Below, in pieces: positions 52,016-59,602 of a DNA stretch of 64,000 bases. Below the pieces are notes generated by a model. The model did no database searches. It saw only the letters and a program-made list of their open reading frames with translations, and had not been told where the DNA came from. The stretch is from positions 33,154 through 97,153 of the forward strand of contig CAJWCU010000014.1 in the NCBI GenBank assembly GCA_913030825.1. Direction: 5' to 3'. Source of the DNA: an uncultured Rhodospirillaceae bacterium (GTDB lineage: Bacteria > Pseudomonadota > Alphaproteobacteria > Rhodospirillales > Casp-alpha2). A program made the position numbers and the translations under genes. How positions within the stretch are numbered: the first letter of the stretch is position 1; every line of letters begins with the position of its first letter.

Positions 52016-54118
52016 TCAATAAAAATAGACCGTGGCCACATGGGCGGCCAGCAGCAGGGGGATGGGCCAAAGCAGCAGGATATGCAGCCAGGTCGGGATC
52101 ACGCGGGGGGCGGTCTTCGCCCCCTTCATGGGGCCGTTCAGCAGCTTGTGTTCGATGGCGGTGACGGCGCCGGCGGCGGCCCCCAGCGCCGACAGGGCAA
52201 GGAATGCGCCCATCAGCCAGCTATTGAGGTTGTCGCCCAGGTGGAAACCCGTATGGACGAACAGGCCCGCGACCAGGAGTGCGCCGACGATGCCGTGAAT
52301 CAGCCGCCAGCCGTTATAGCCGCCCAGATTACGGAACATCTTGATCCGCTTGCGCAGGCCGATGACGGCGGCGATCACCATGAAGCCCAGCAGGGTGAAG
52401 CCGGAGATCTGCTTGATCAGCGGATCGATCCAGAGCAGATCGACGCGCAGTTCGTCCTGCACGCTTTGCGAATAGGGCCAGAAGGGCGCGAACAGGGTCA
52501 CCAGGACCAAGGCGGCAGCAAGGGCCGAAAACACCATCAGCGGCTTGGCCCGGCCGACGGGTTCGGCCTCGGCCTCGGTGCCCAGGAGCTCCTGGAGCAG
52601 CGGTTGGCAGGTGCCGCAGACCGTCCCGGCGCAGGTCGCGCGTTTGAGGTCGGGCAGGGTGGTACAACCCCGGGCGACGGCAGACCCGAGGGCTCCGCGT
52701 GTGACACCGGTGCAGTTGCAGACCGTCGCCGCGTCGGCCCAATCCTTAACCGGAATGGGGCCTTCGTCCTTGAACAACAGGCCGGTCTTCTTCAGATGGC
52801 GCAGTTTCCAACCCGACAGGCGGGCGCGTTCCTTGACCATTTGCTGCAGGCGATTGATTTCCGGCCAGGGGCCGATCGCGATGGCCCCCGCGACGCGGCC
52901 CCGGCGCACGATGACGCGGCGGTAGAGACCGGCTTCCGGATCGGACCAGGAGGCCGAGGTCAGGTTCGGGTCTTCGTCGGCCTGTTCGACTTCACCCATG
53001 GAGAACACGTCGATGCCGACGACCTTGAGCCGCGTCGCCGGGACGCTGCCCGCGTAGTCGGCGCCTTCGCGGCCCAAGATATGATCGACGCAGGCGGCGG
53101 CCTGTTCCAGGCCCGGCCCGACAAGGCCGTAGCAATGGCCGTCGTATTCGGCGCACTCGCCGATTGCGTAGATGCCGGGGTCTGCCGTCGCCATGTGTTC
53201 GTCGACGACGATGCCGCGGCCCACGGGAAGCCCGGCGTTGCGTGCGATTTCCAGATTGGCCCGCACCCCGGCGCAAATGATGACCGTGTCGCAGTCGATG
53301 ACTTCGCCCGACGACAGGATGACCCGTTCGACCCGGCCCTTGCCTTCGATTGCCTGGACGCGGGTTTGTGTGCGCGGCGTCAGGCCCATTTCCGACATGC
53401 GGGCGGCGACCAGATCGCCGGCCAACTGGTCGAGCTGGCGCGGCAACAGGCGGCCTTCATGTTCCAGGACCCAGGTCTCTACATGGCGGGCGGACATGCC
53501 ACGCGCGGCCTCCAGACCCAACAGGCCGCCGCCGATGACTACGGTCCGGGTCGACCGGTAGGACCGCGCGACCAAGCGTTCGACATCGTCGAAATCCCGG
53601 AAGGTGAAGACGCCGTCCAGGTCGCGGCCCGGGATTTCCGGCACATGCGGGCGCGATCCCGTGGCGATCACCAGTTTGTCGAACGGCCAGGCCCGCCCGA
53701 AATCGTCGATGGCGAGGCGCTTTTCCCGGTCGATCTCGCGGATGCGCAACCCGTCGTAACGGGCGATCCGCGCGTCGGGGGCGAAGTTGTCGGCCTGATA
53801 GACCTGGCCGATCTGGACCTCGCCGGTCAGGAAGGGGGTCAGCTTGATGCGGTTGTAGGGCAACCAGCGTTCGGCGTTGAACAACGTCACCGCCATGCCG
53901 GCGCGGGCCAGTTCCTCGGCGGCGCGAAGCCCGGCCGGCCCGGCGCCGATGACGACGGCGGGGCGGCCGGCGGATTTGATTTCGGTGGTAGCCGTGGGCG
54001 GCGCGGAAGCGGCGCCGTCGTTTTGCGCCTCGGGGGAATCTTCAAGGGACAGCATGCCCTCCGCCGTTGTCGACGGGGCCGCGTCCTTCTTGGTCGATTC
54101 CCGTGTCATTCCGAACAT
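52016..54118 (-). CDS. Fused NirB/NasB-like FAD-[2Fe-2S] reductase with di-haem b membrane domain
   Basis: 700 aa. Residues about 50-440 form an FAD/NAD(P)H oxidoreductase like NirB's N-terminus (AVVIGAGPAGLRAAEELA, TVVIGGGLLGLEAARGM). A BFD-type [2Fe-2S] domain follows at about 455-515 (CNCTGVTRG, CAGTVCGTCQPLL). The C-terminal 170 residues hold about five helices with two His-x13-His pairs, His608/His622 and His679/His693, the pattern of ferric-reductase-type domains that stack two b haems across the membrane. The N-terminal 45 residues are low-complexity. It heads the operon, after the ANTAR-type leader. Probably links NAD(P)H or NasA in the cytoplasm to the quinone pool or the periplasmic multihaem protein; direction unknown. 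Confidence 0.88.
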   Translation of the reverse strand: MFGMTRESTKKDAAPSTTAEGMLSLEDSPEAQNDGAASAPPTATTEIKSAGRPAVVIGAGPAGLRAAEELARAGMAVTLFNAERWLPYNRIKLTPFLTGEVQIGQVYQADNFAPDARIARYDGLRIREIDREKRLAIDDFGRAWPFDKLVIATGSRPHVPEIPGRDLDGVFTFRDFDDVERLVARSYRSTRTVVIGGGLLGLEAARGMSARHVETWVLEHEGRLLPRQLDQLAGDLVAARMSEMGLTPRTQTRVQAIEGKGRVERVILSSGEVIDCDTVIICAGVRANLEIARNAGLPVGRGIVVDEHMATADPGIYAIGECAEYDGHCYGLVGPGLEQAAACVDHILGREGADYAGSVPATRLKVVGIDVFSMGEVEQADEDPNLTSASWSDPEAGLYRRVIVRRGRVAGAIAIGPWPEINRLQQMVKERARLSGWKLRHLKKTGLLFKDEGPIPVKDWADAATVCNCTGVTRGALGSAVARGCTTLPDLKRATCAGTVCGTCQPLLQELLGTEAEAEPVGRAKPLMVFSALAAALVLVTLFAPFWPYSQSVQDELRVDLLWIDPLIKQISGFTLLGFMVIAAVIGLRKRIKMFRNLGGYNGWRLIHGIVGALLVAGLFVHTGFHLGDNLNSWLMGAFLALSALGAAAGAVTAIEHKLLNGPMKGAKTAPRVIPTWLHILLLWPIPLLLAAHVATVYFY

Positions 54119-54137
54119 GCCGTGTCCTCGTGGCGAG

Positions 54138-54171
54138 ACAAAACAATCCCTGCGGGATGCGGGGCATCCCG
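54138..54171 (-). terminator. Leader terminator of nitrate operon
   Basis: CGGGATGC-CCC-GCATCCCG forms an 8-bp perfect stem; downstream on the minus strand comes the T-rich TTGTTTTGT. It ends 20 bp before the first start codon and just after two hexaloop hairpins, which is the layout of ANTAR-controlled attenuators. Confidence 0.65.
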
Positions 54172-54189
54172 ATCGAGCGACAGAGCTCT

Positions 54190-54239
54190 GCGTCCATCAA
54201 CGGACGCGATTAATTGCAATGAGGACTCTTCGGCGAGTC
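54190..54239 (-). promoter_or_regulatory. Tandem hexaloop hairpins, probable NasT (ANTAR) RNA target
   Basis: In transcript order: P1 GACTC-GCCGAA-GAGTC (54239-54224), a 16-base linker, then P2 GCGTCC-GTTGAT-GGACGC (54207-54190). Both loops have six bases with G at position 4, as in known ANTAR targets; position 1 is G, where A is more usual. The attenuator terminator follows 18 bases later. nasT lies upstream, so nitrate-dependent antitermination is the natural reading. Confidence 0.7.
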
Positions 54240-54291
54240 AGACACACGAATGAGCGGCGGCCATCGGCGCTCAATCTCCGGGATGTTGCAT

Positions 54292-54307
54292 TGCACAATA
54301 TGTGCCA
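54292..54307 (-). promoter_or_regulatory. Likely sigma-54 promoter of nitrate operon
   Basis: On the minus strand TGGCAC-ATATT-GTGCA matches TGGCAC-N5-TTGCW except for one base and keeps GG-N10-GC spacing. Transcription would start near 54280 and read through the hairpin leader. A possible sigma-70 promoter (TTAGCC, 17 bp, TATAAT; 54406 to 54378) lies further upstream and may give basal expression. The rest of the 348-bp gap 54119-54466 holds no gene. Confidence 0.7.
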
Positions 54308-54466
54308 AATCCCGAAGGGTTGATTTTCAAGGGGTTACCCTATCCGGCGCCCCAATCAACCGGTGGAGTATGCATATATTATAGTCACGATTTTTGTAAA
54401 GGCTAATTTTTAGGCAATTTATTGCCCTCGTGGGGGAGCTCCCGCGATCTAGCGGCGGGGCCGGGA

Positions 54467-55678
54467 TCAGGCGTCGGGGCAGTTGGGCTCGTACACGGCG
54501 TTCCCGAAAAACCGGCCGTGGTCCGGACCGGTGCCTTCTGATTTCCAGTCCGTTGCGGGGGCGGAAATCTCCAATGGCCGGACGGCATCGCGGTAGATGT
54601 CCGGGCGGTAGACCCGTTCGGCGACGGCGCAAGGGTCCGTGTCCTGGTCGATCTGGCGCCACCGGATCATCTGTTCCGTGAACCAGGCGGCATGGGACCG
54701 CCAGGGGAAGGTCGCGTGATCGCGGAAGAAGGTGATGAAGTCGGGATCCTTCACCGTGCTGCCCGGCAGGGACCGGGGCAGGGTGCCGGCCATGTTTCGC
54801 ATCAACACGCCGCTGTCCATGTCGAGGTAGGCGCGGTCCGCCAGGGTTTCCGCCACAGCACCCCGGTTTTCGGGCTGTTCGGTCCATCGGGCGGCCTCGA
54901 CCAGGGCCCGGATCAATGCCTTGAGCGTGCGCGGATGGGCCTCTGCCCAGGGCTGGCGGACGCCCAGAACCTTCTCCGGCCCGTTATGCCAGAGCCGCGA
55001 TTTGGTGACGACGATCTCGCCGACCCCGGCCTCGACGGCGACGGCGTTCCAGGGGGCGCCGACACAGAATCCGTCGATCAGCCCCTGATCAAGATTGGCG
55101 ACCATCAGGGGCGGCGGAATGACGACCAGCCGGACGTCGAAATCCGGATTGATGCCGCCGCCGGCAAGCCAGCCGCGAAGTTCGTAGTTATGGGTCGAGA
55201 AGGGGAAGACGACGCCGAAGGTCAGGGGCGGGCGGGTCGCCTTGCGGTCGTCCTCGATCACCTGTTTCAGGGCCCGGGCGCCGGACAGCGCGTCGCCGTC
55301 GTCCAGTCCCTTTTCCTGCAGGCGTTCGAACAGGGTCGTCGAAACGGTGATGGCATTGCCGTTGAGCCCGAGCGCCATGGGCGCGATCAAGGGCGTGCGG
55401 ACATGGCCGACGCCCAGCGTCGAGGCGACGACCATGGGGCCCAGCATATGGGCGCAGTCAAGATGCCCGATGGTGACCTTGTCGCGGATCGAGGCCCAGG
55501 ATTGTTCGCGCGACAGTTCCAGTTTCAAGCCGTGCTTTTCGGCGAAACCGAATTCGGCGGCGACGACCAGCGGCGCGCAATCGAGCAGCGGAATGATGCC
55601 CGCGTGAACGGTGGTGACCTCCGGCGCGCCGTCCGTGTCGGTTACGTCCGTTTCCTCAACGCCCAAGCTATCCGGCAT
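54467..55678 (-). CDS. nasS: Nitrate sensor NasS
   Basis: 403 aa protein related to the nitrate-binding proteins NrtA/NasF but with no signal peptide, the mark of cytoplasmic NasS. Landmarks: GIIPLLDCAPLVVAAEFGF, VTIGHLDCAHMLGPM and FCVGAPWNAVAVEAG. In known systems NasS holds NasT inactive until nitrate or nitrite binds. The ATG at 55678 has GGAGG 5 bases upstream; ATG 55690 is a weaker option. It is 22 bp downstream of nasT. Confidence 0.92.
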   Translation of the reverse strand: MPDSLGVEETDVTDTDGAPEVTTVHAGIIPLLDCAPLVVAAEFGFAEKHGLKLELSREQSWASIRDKVTIGHLDCAHMLGPMVVASTLGVGHVRTPLIAPMALGLNGNAITVSTTLFERLQEKGLDDGDALSGARALKQVIEDDRKATRPPLTFGVVFPFSTHNYELRGWLAGGGINPDFDVRLVVIPPPLMVANLDQGLIDGFCVGAPWNAVAVEAGVGEIVVTKSRLWHNGPEKVLGVRQPWAEAHPRTLKALIRALVEAARWTEQPENRGAVAETLADRAYLDMDSGVLMRNMAGTLPRSLPGSTVKDPDFITFFRDHATFPWRSHAAWFTEQMIRWRQIDQDTDPCAVAERVYRPDIYRDAVRPLEISAPATDWKSEGTGPDHGRFFGNAVYEPNCPDA

Positions 55679-55700
55679 GTTTTCCTCCATCCCCCGGTCG

Positions 55701-56288
55701 TCACGACGCAATTCGGTCGGCCGTCACCAGGCTGTTGGCGATGTCGACGATGCGTTTCTTCTCGTTCATGGCGGTCTTGCGAAGGGCGGCATAGGCCTCT
55801 TCCTCGCTCATGCCGCGGGATCGCATCAGGATGCCCTTGGCGCGTTCGATGATCTTGCGTTCCGACAGCGCCGTCTTGGCCTCGGTCAATTCGTTCTGCA
55901 GGCGATTGAAGGCGTTAAAGCGGGAAATCGTCAGATCGACGATCTGGTTGACCCGTTCCTTCTTCAGCCCGTCGACGATATAGGCGCTGACCCCGGCGTC
56001 GATCGCCGCGTCGGTCATGGCGCGGTCGGTCTCGTCGACGAACACGGCGGTCGGCCGGCGAACTTCGCGCGAGACCTGGAACATCTGCTCCAGCGTGTCG
56101 CGCGACGGATTTTCCAGGTCGATCAGGATGACGTCCGGGTCGATGGCGAAGATTTTCTTGAGCAGGTTATCGACGTTGTCGATGTGGACGACGTTGACGT
56201 GCCCCGCCTCGGCCAACCCATCCATGAGGATGGCGGCCCGGACCGGGTCTTCGTCGATCACCGCGATATTAATCTTGCTGTCAGACAT
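55701..56288 (-). CDS. nasT: ANTAR antiterminator NasT
   Basis: 195 aa response-regulator-like protein. The receiver-like domain begins INIAVIDEDPVRAAILMDGL. The C-terminal ANTAR RNA-binding domain spans about 130-190 (ALSERKIIERAKGILMRSRG, then MSEEEAYAALRKTAM). It should bind the hexaloop hairpins ahead of the nitrate operon and prevent termination when released by NasS. The ATG at 56288 is preceded by a run of ten C and so has no ribosome site; a GTG at 56333 behind GGGG would add 15 residues through that run. Confidence 0.92.
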   Translation of the reverse strand: MSDSKINIAVIDEDPVRAAILMDGLAEAGHVNVVHIDNVDNLLKKIFAIDPDVILIDLENPSRDTLEQMFQVSREVRRPTAVFVDETDRAMTDAAIDAGVSAYIVDGLKKERVNQIVDLTISRFNAFNRLQNELTEAKTALSERKIIERAKGILMRSRGMSEEEAYAALRKTAMNEKKRIVDIANSLVTADRIAS

Positions 56289-56298
56289 GGGGGGGGGG
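56289..56298. repeat. Homopolymer run (G10/C10) at the nasT start
   Basis: Ten consecutive G on the plus strand, C10 on the coding strand immediately before the nasT ATG. If translation starts at GTG 56333 the run is coding (Pro codons) and length changes would shift the frame. If at ATG 56288 it only weakens initiation. Confidence 0.8.
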
Positions 56299-56527
56299 CG
56301 TGTCCGTTCCCGGCAAGGAATCTTTCCAGTCACACAGCCCCATCGTCGCGGATGTGTTGTTGCGGTGCAGCATATCCCGGCGCGGCCTTACCTTCAAGCG
56401 GATCGATGGTGCGGGCCCGGTTTCCGGGCGTTTCGCCCGCGCGATGCGCTGTCCGGGCCGATACGCAATTCTCTGGTTGACGGCGGAACGCCGAAAGTGC
56501 TTATTCCCCTTGGCTTTTCGGCCTCGG

Positions 56528-56619
56528 GGACAGGTGCGCGAGTGGCTGAAGCGGGCTCCCTGCTAAGGAGTTAGACCCCCATAAGGGTCTCGAGGGTTCG
56601 AATCCCTCCCTGTCCGCCA
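56528..56619 (+). tRNA. tRNA-Ser (anticodon GCT)
   Basis: 92 bases with encoded CCA. The acceptor stem GGACAGG pairs with CCTGTCC. The anticodon stem CTCC/GGAG encloses loop CTGCTAA, anticodon GCT (reads AGC/AGU). A long variable arm (GACCC...GGGTC), typical of serine tRNAs, and the T-arm GAGGG-TTCGAAT-CCCTC are intact. A terminator follows directly. Confidence 0.97.
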
Positions 56620-56624
56620 ATTTC

Positions 56625-56648
56625 AAAGGCCCCCTTGTGGGGCCTTTT
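56625..56648 (+). terminator. Terminator after tRNA-Ser
   Basis: AAAGGCCCC pairs with GGGGCCTTT around CTTGT, ending TTTT. Confidence 0.85.
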
Positions 56649-56705
56649 CCCGTGGTGGCGACGGCGCCGCCAGGCTGTCTTAGCTGCAAGGAGGCCGAGC
56701 AGGCC

Positions 56706-57530
56706 ATGGCGGAAACGCCCCCGAACAGGCAATCCAGGGCCGCCGCGGCCCGCCGTCGGCCGACCGGTATCATGGGCTCGGTAATCAAGGCCTTCGAGGT
56801 CCTGGAGGTCTTCGAGCGCAAATGGCGGCCGCTCGGCGTGACCGAATTGGCGCGCGAGACGGGGCAGCCGAAAAGCTCTCTCCATCGGGTGTTGACGACC
56901 CTGGTTCATGCCGGCGTTGTCGAACAGAACGAAGACGGACTTTATCATCCGACTCTGAAGCTCTGGCGGATCGGCAACCTGGCGCTGTCGGAAATCGACC
57001 TGGTGCAGGTCGCCCACCCGCGCCTGGAGGCCCTGTGCAAGGCGGCGGACGAGACGGTCCACCTGGCGGTGTCCGAGCCCGGCGGTGGCGTGATTTATCT
57101 GTCGAAGGTGGAAAGTCCGCGCTCGATCCGCGTGCAGACGCAGGTCGGCCGGGTCAACCCGTCCTGGTGTACCTCGACCGGGCGTATGCTTCTGGCCCAC
57201 GACCCGGACATGCTGGAGCGGGTGCTTGCCCTGCCGAAGACCCAGCATACGCCGTTGACGGAAACCGACCCGGATCGCCTGCGGGACATCATCGCCAAGA
57301 CCGGGGTCGAGGGAATCTCGATCCTCAAGGGCGAAAACCATCCGGAAATGGGCGGCATCTCGGCGGCGATCCGCGACCATACGGGAAAGGTCGTCGCGGC
57401 CGTCGGTCTGGGCATTCCGCTTTTCCGCTTGGACGATGCCTTGATTCAGCGCTGCGCGCCCCTGGTCCGGGCGGCCGCCGCCGATATCTCCCGCGACCTC
57501 AATTACCGGCCCAACATCTCCGGCGCGTAA
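56706..57530 (+). CDS. IclR-family transcriptional regulator, TauD-linked
   Basis: 274 aa. Winged helix in IKAFEVLEVFERKWRPLGVTE (first part) and GQPKSSLHRVLTTLVHAG. The effector domain has RVNPSWCTSTGRMLLAHDP and EGISILKGENHPEMGGISAA. ATG 56706 with AAGGAGG 12 bases upstream. It precedes the second TauD gene, whose upstream region has two IclR-like sites, so it probably regulates it. Confidence 0.92.
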   Translation: MAETPPNRQSRAAAARRRPTGIMGSVIKAFEVLEVFERKWRPLGVTELARETGQPKSSLHRVLTTLVHAGVVEQNEDGLYHPTLKLWRIGNLALSEIDLVQVAHPRLEALCKAADETVHLAVSEPGGGVIYLSKVESPRSIRVQTQVGRVNPSWCTSTGRMLLAHDPDMLERVLALPKTQHTPLTETDPDRLRDIIAKTGVEGISILKGENHPEMGGISAAIRDHTGKVVAAVGLGIPLFRLDDALIQRCAPLVRAAAADISRDLNYRPNISGA

Positions 57531-57604
57531 ACCCGTTCGATTCGATGCCGCATTCCGCGTAATGGAATTGGTGCGTTGCAGCACATGTTCAGCATGCCGA
57601 ATGT

Positions 57605-57621
57605 GTTCCGTATTGTAGAAC
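57605..57621. promoter_or_regulatory. IclR-like operator candidate 1
   Basis: GTTCCGTATTGTAGAAC, an imperfect inverted repeat (GTTC/GAAC outer arms) of the IclR type. The 373-bp gap 57531-57903 is AT-rich in its centre and holds no gene. Confidence 0.5.
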
Positions 57622-57692
57622 ATTTTGTTTTGTTTTGTGCATATACTCCTGTGTAGACCCCATATTCCCTATGTTTTTTTGATATTTTTGTA

Positions 57693-57707
57693 TTCCACAA
57701 TACAGAA
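57693..57707. promoter_or_regulatory. IclR-like operator candidate 2
   Basis: TTCCACAATACAGAA shares the TTCC-N8-GAA frame and an A/T centre with candidate 1. It lies about 200 bp upstream of the dioxygenase start. Confidence 0.45.
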
Positions 57708-57903
57708 ACACTTCACCTTGGTGCCGCGAAGTGATAGCGTTTTGACCATACCCGTGGAAACGGATGAAATTCCCGCTGGGCCCAACCCCCTGTGGGCCCG
57801 CAGGCGGCACCGCCCAAACCCCCCCGGGCGGTGCCGACTGAATAACCGGCAGGCGCGACGACGGCCCCGCAGAGGGACGCCGCGCCGCCAGAGGAGACGA
57901 AAC

Positions 57904-58770
57904 ATGCAAGCTGCAGAACTGCGTAACGATCCCTTCCGCCGAATTACCGTGACCCCTTATACGGGCACCTTCGGGGCGGAGATTTCGGACGTCGATCTGA
58001 ACAACATCGACGAAGAGACGACGGCGGAAATTCGCGAAGCGCTCCTCCGCTACAACGTGGTCTTCTTCCAAGGTCAGGAATTCACGCCGGAAAGCCAGGC
58101 CGCCTTCGTACGCCGCTTCGGCACCCTGAACCGGCATCCCTACGTCAAAGGCATCGACGGTCATCCCGACGTGTTCCGCATCGTCAAGGAGCCGACGGAC
58201 AAGCACCACTTCGGCAACGGCTGGCATACCGATCTGTCCTATACGGAGACACCGGCCATGGGCACCGTGCTCTACGGCATGCAGGTGCCGGAAGCCGGTG
58301 GCGACACGATGTACGCCAGTACCGTCGCGGCCTATGAGGCGCTCGACGAAGGCATGAAGAAGATGCTGGACGGCGTGAAAGCCGTCTATACCAACGCCAA
58401 TACCTACGGCAAGGACGCCAAGCGGTTTCAGGACGGCGTTTCCAAGGCGATGAACGTGGTTGCCGCCGAGGTCAAGGAAGTCGCCCACCCCGTCGTCCGT
58501 ACTCATCCGGAAACGGGCAAGAAGGGCTTGTACCTCAGCGTTATTCACTTCTCGCATTTCGAAGGTATGTCGCCGGAACAATCCAAGCCGCTCTACGACA
58601 CCCTGATGGCCCATGCGACGAAGCCGGAATTCACCCTGCGCTTCCGCTGGAAGACGGGTTCCGTCGCGTTCTGGGACAACCGTTGCACCATGCACTACGC
58701 GGTCGACGACCGGATCGAGTCGACCCGTGTCATGCAGCGCGTGACGCTAGAAGGCGATCGCCCGTTCTAA
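57904..58770 (+). CDS. TauD/TfdA-family Fe(II)/2-oxoglutarate dioxygenase (copy 2)
   Basis: 288 aa, similar to the copy at 29456. Triad residues: His-x-Asp in GWHTDLSYTETPAMGTVLYG (split family block) and the distal His in NRCTMHYAVDD; the 2-oxoglutarate Arg is in TRVMQRVTLEGDRPF. ATG 57904 follows GAGGAGACG. It stands behind an IclR gene and before an orphan TRAP binding protein, so it probably acts on an imported organic acid or sulfonate. Substrate unknown. Confidence 0.92.
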   Translation: MQAAELRNDPFRRITVTPYTGTFGAEISDVDLNNIDEETTAEIREALLRYNVVFFQGQEFTPESQAAFVRRFGTLNRHPYVKGIDGHPDVFRIVKEPTDKHHFGNGWHTDLSYTETPAMGTVLYGMQVPEAGGDTMYASTVAAYEALDEGMKKMLDGVKAVYTNANTYGKDAKRFQDGVSKAMNVVAAEVKEVAHPVVRTHPETGKKGLYLSVIHFSHFEGMSPEQSKPLYDTLMAHATKPEFTLRFRWKTGSVAFWDNRCTMHYAVDDRIESTRVMQRVTLEGDRPF

Positions 58771-58834
58771 CACCCGATCGGTATCACCGCGCATAGGGCT
58801 GGCGGCTCAATTCGGGCCGCCCCATATATGCTCC

Positions 58835-59314
58835 ATGCCGCGCATCGCTCTTCTCGCCGTACTCCTTATCCTGCTCCTTGTCCCATCGGCCCGCGCCGAT
58901 GTGGAAGGGAAGCCCGAGGTCGTCGATGGCGATACCCTGAATATTGCCGGGACGCTCATCCAATTACGCGGTATCGACGCGCCGGAGAGCGACCAGACCT
59001 GCCGCCAGGCGGACGGCCAGGCCTACCCTTGCGGCTTTCAGGCGGCCAACGCGCTGAGTTTCATGACGGCCTATCAATGGGTGCAATGCCGGGACGGTGC
59101 GGTCCAACGTGACGGACGCTACGTCATGACTTGCTACCTGGGCGGCCGGTACGATATCGGTGAGCGGTTGATCCGTGCCGGTTGGGCGCTTGCCGATCCA
59201 TCGCTCGACCTTCCGGCCTATCAGGCGGCCGAGCAGGCCGCGCAGGCCGAAGGCGTCGGGCTCTGGGCCGGGACCTTCGCGGCTCCTTGGGACTGGCGGG
59301 CCGGCCGGCGCTGA
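58835..59314 (+). CDS. Exported staphylococcal-nuclease-like protein
   Basis: 159 aa. Signal peptide IALLAVLLILLLVPSARA, then an SNase-like OB-fold with EVVDGDTLNIAGTLIQLRGI and DAPES, the calcium-site Asp region, and the RLIRAGWALAD and AQAEGVGLWAG segments. The usual catalytic Arg-Glu-Arg set is not obvious (GRYDIGERLIRAG), so it may be catalytically altered. Cysteines at CRQADGQAYPC and VQCRDG, MTCYLG may form disulfides. No operon partner is evident. Confidence 0.8.
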   Translation: MPRIALLAVLLILLLVPSARADVEGKPEVVDGDTLNIAGTLIQLRGIDAPESDQTCRQADGQAYPCGFQAANALSFMTAYQWVQCRDGAVQRDGRYVMTCYLGGRYDIGERLIRAGWALADPSLDLPAYQAAEQAAQAEGVGLWAGTFAAPWDWRAGRR

Positions 59315-59471
59315 CCGGGACCGCACGAGGGCCTCCTTTCGGTCTCCGCGGTCCCATCTATTCTCCAACATTTCGCGAGGCATGTACCGGCAGGCGGCGC
59401 CTGTTGGGCTTCTTCACGAGAAACTTCGCACCGTTTGGCGGTCTCCGGGTGGGGAACACGACGGGTTGTGC

Positions 59472-59488
59472 GTCGCACATTGTGCGAC
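59472..59488. promoter_or_regulatory. Perfect 17-bp palindrome upstream of DctP gene
   Basis: GTCGCACA-T-TGTGCGAC, perfect 8-bp arms with one central base, 114 bp upstream of the binding-protein ATG. The centre resembles IclR-family sites. Nothing else in the 288-bp gap 59315-59602 looks like a gene; a stem GGGACCGC/GCGGTCCC with a long loop follows the nuclease stop. Confidence 0.5.
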
Positions 59489-59602
59489 TGCGAAAAATTG
59501 TCTCGATTTTCGCTGTGCCGCATCCGCATCCGTGGCATCATTGCGTCCCTGAATGGCGCAACGAAGTCGCCTTGAACCTTCGCAAAAAAAGTGAGTATCT
59601 CA

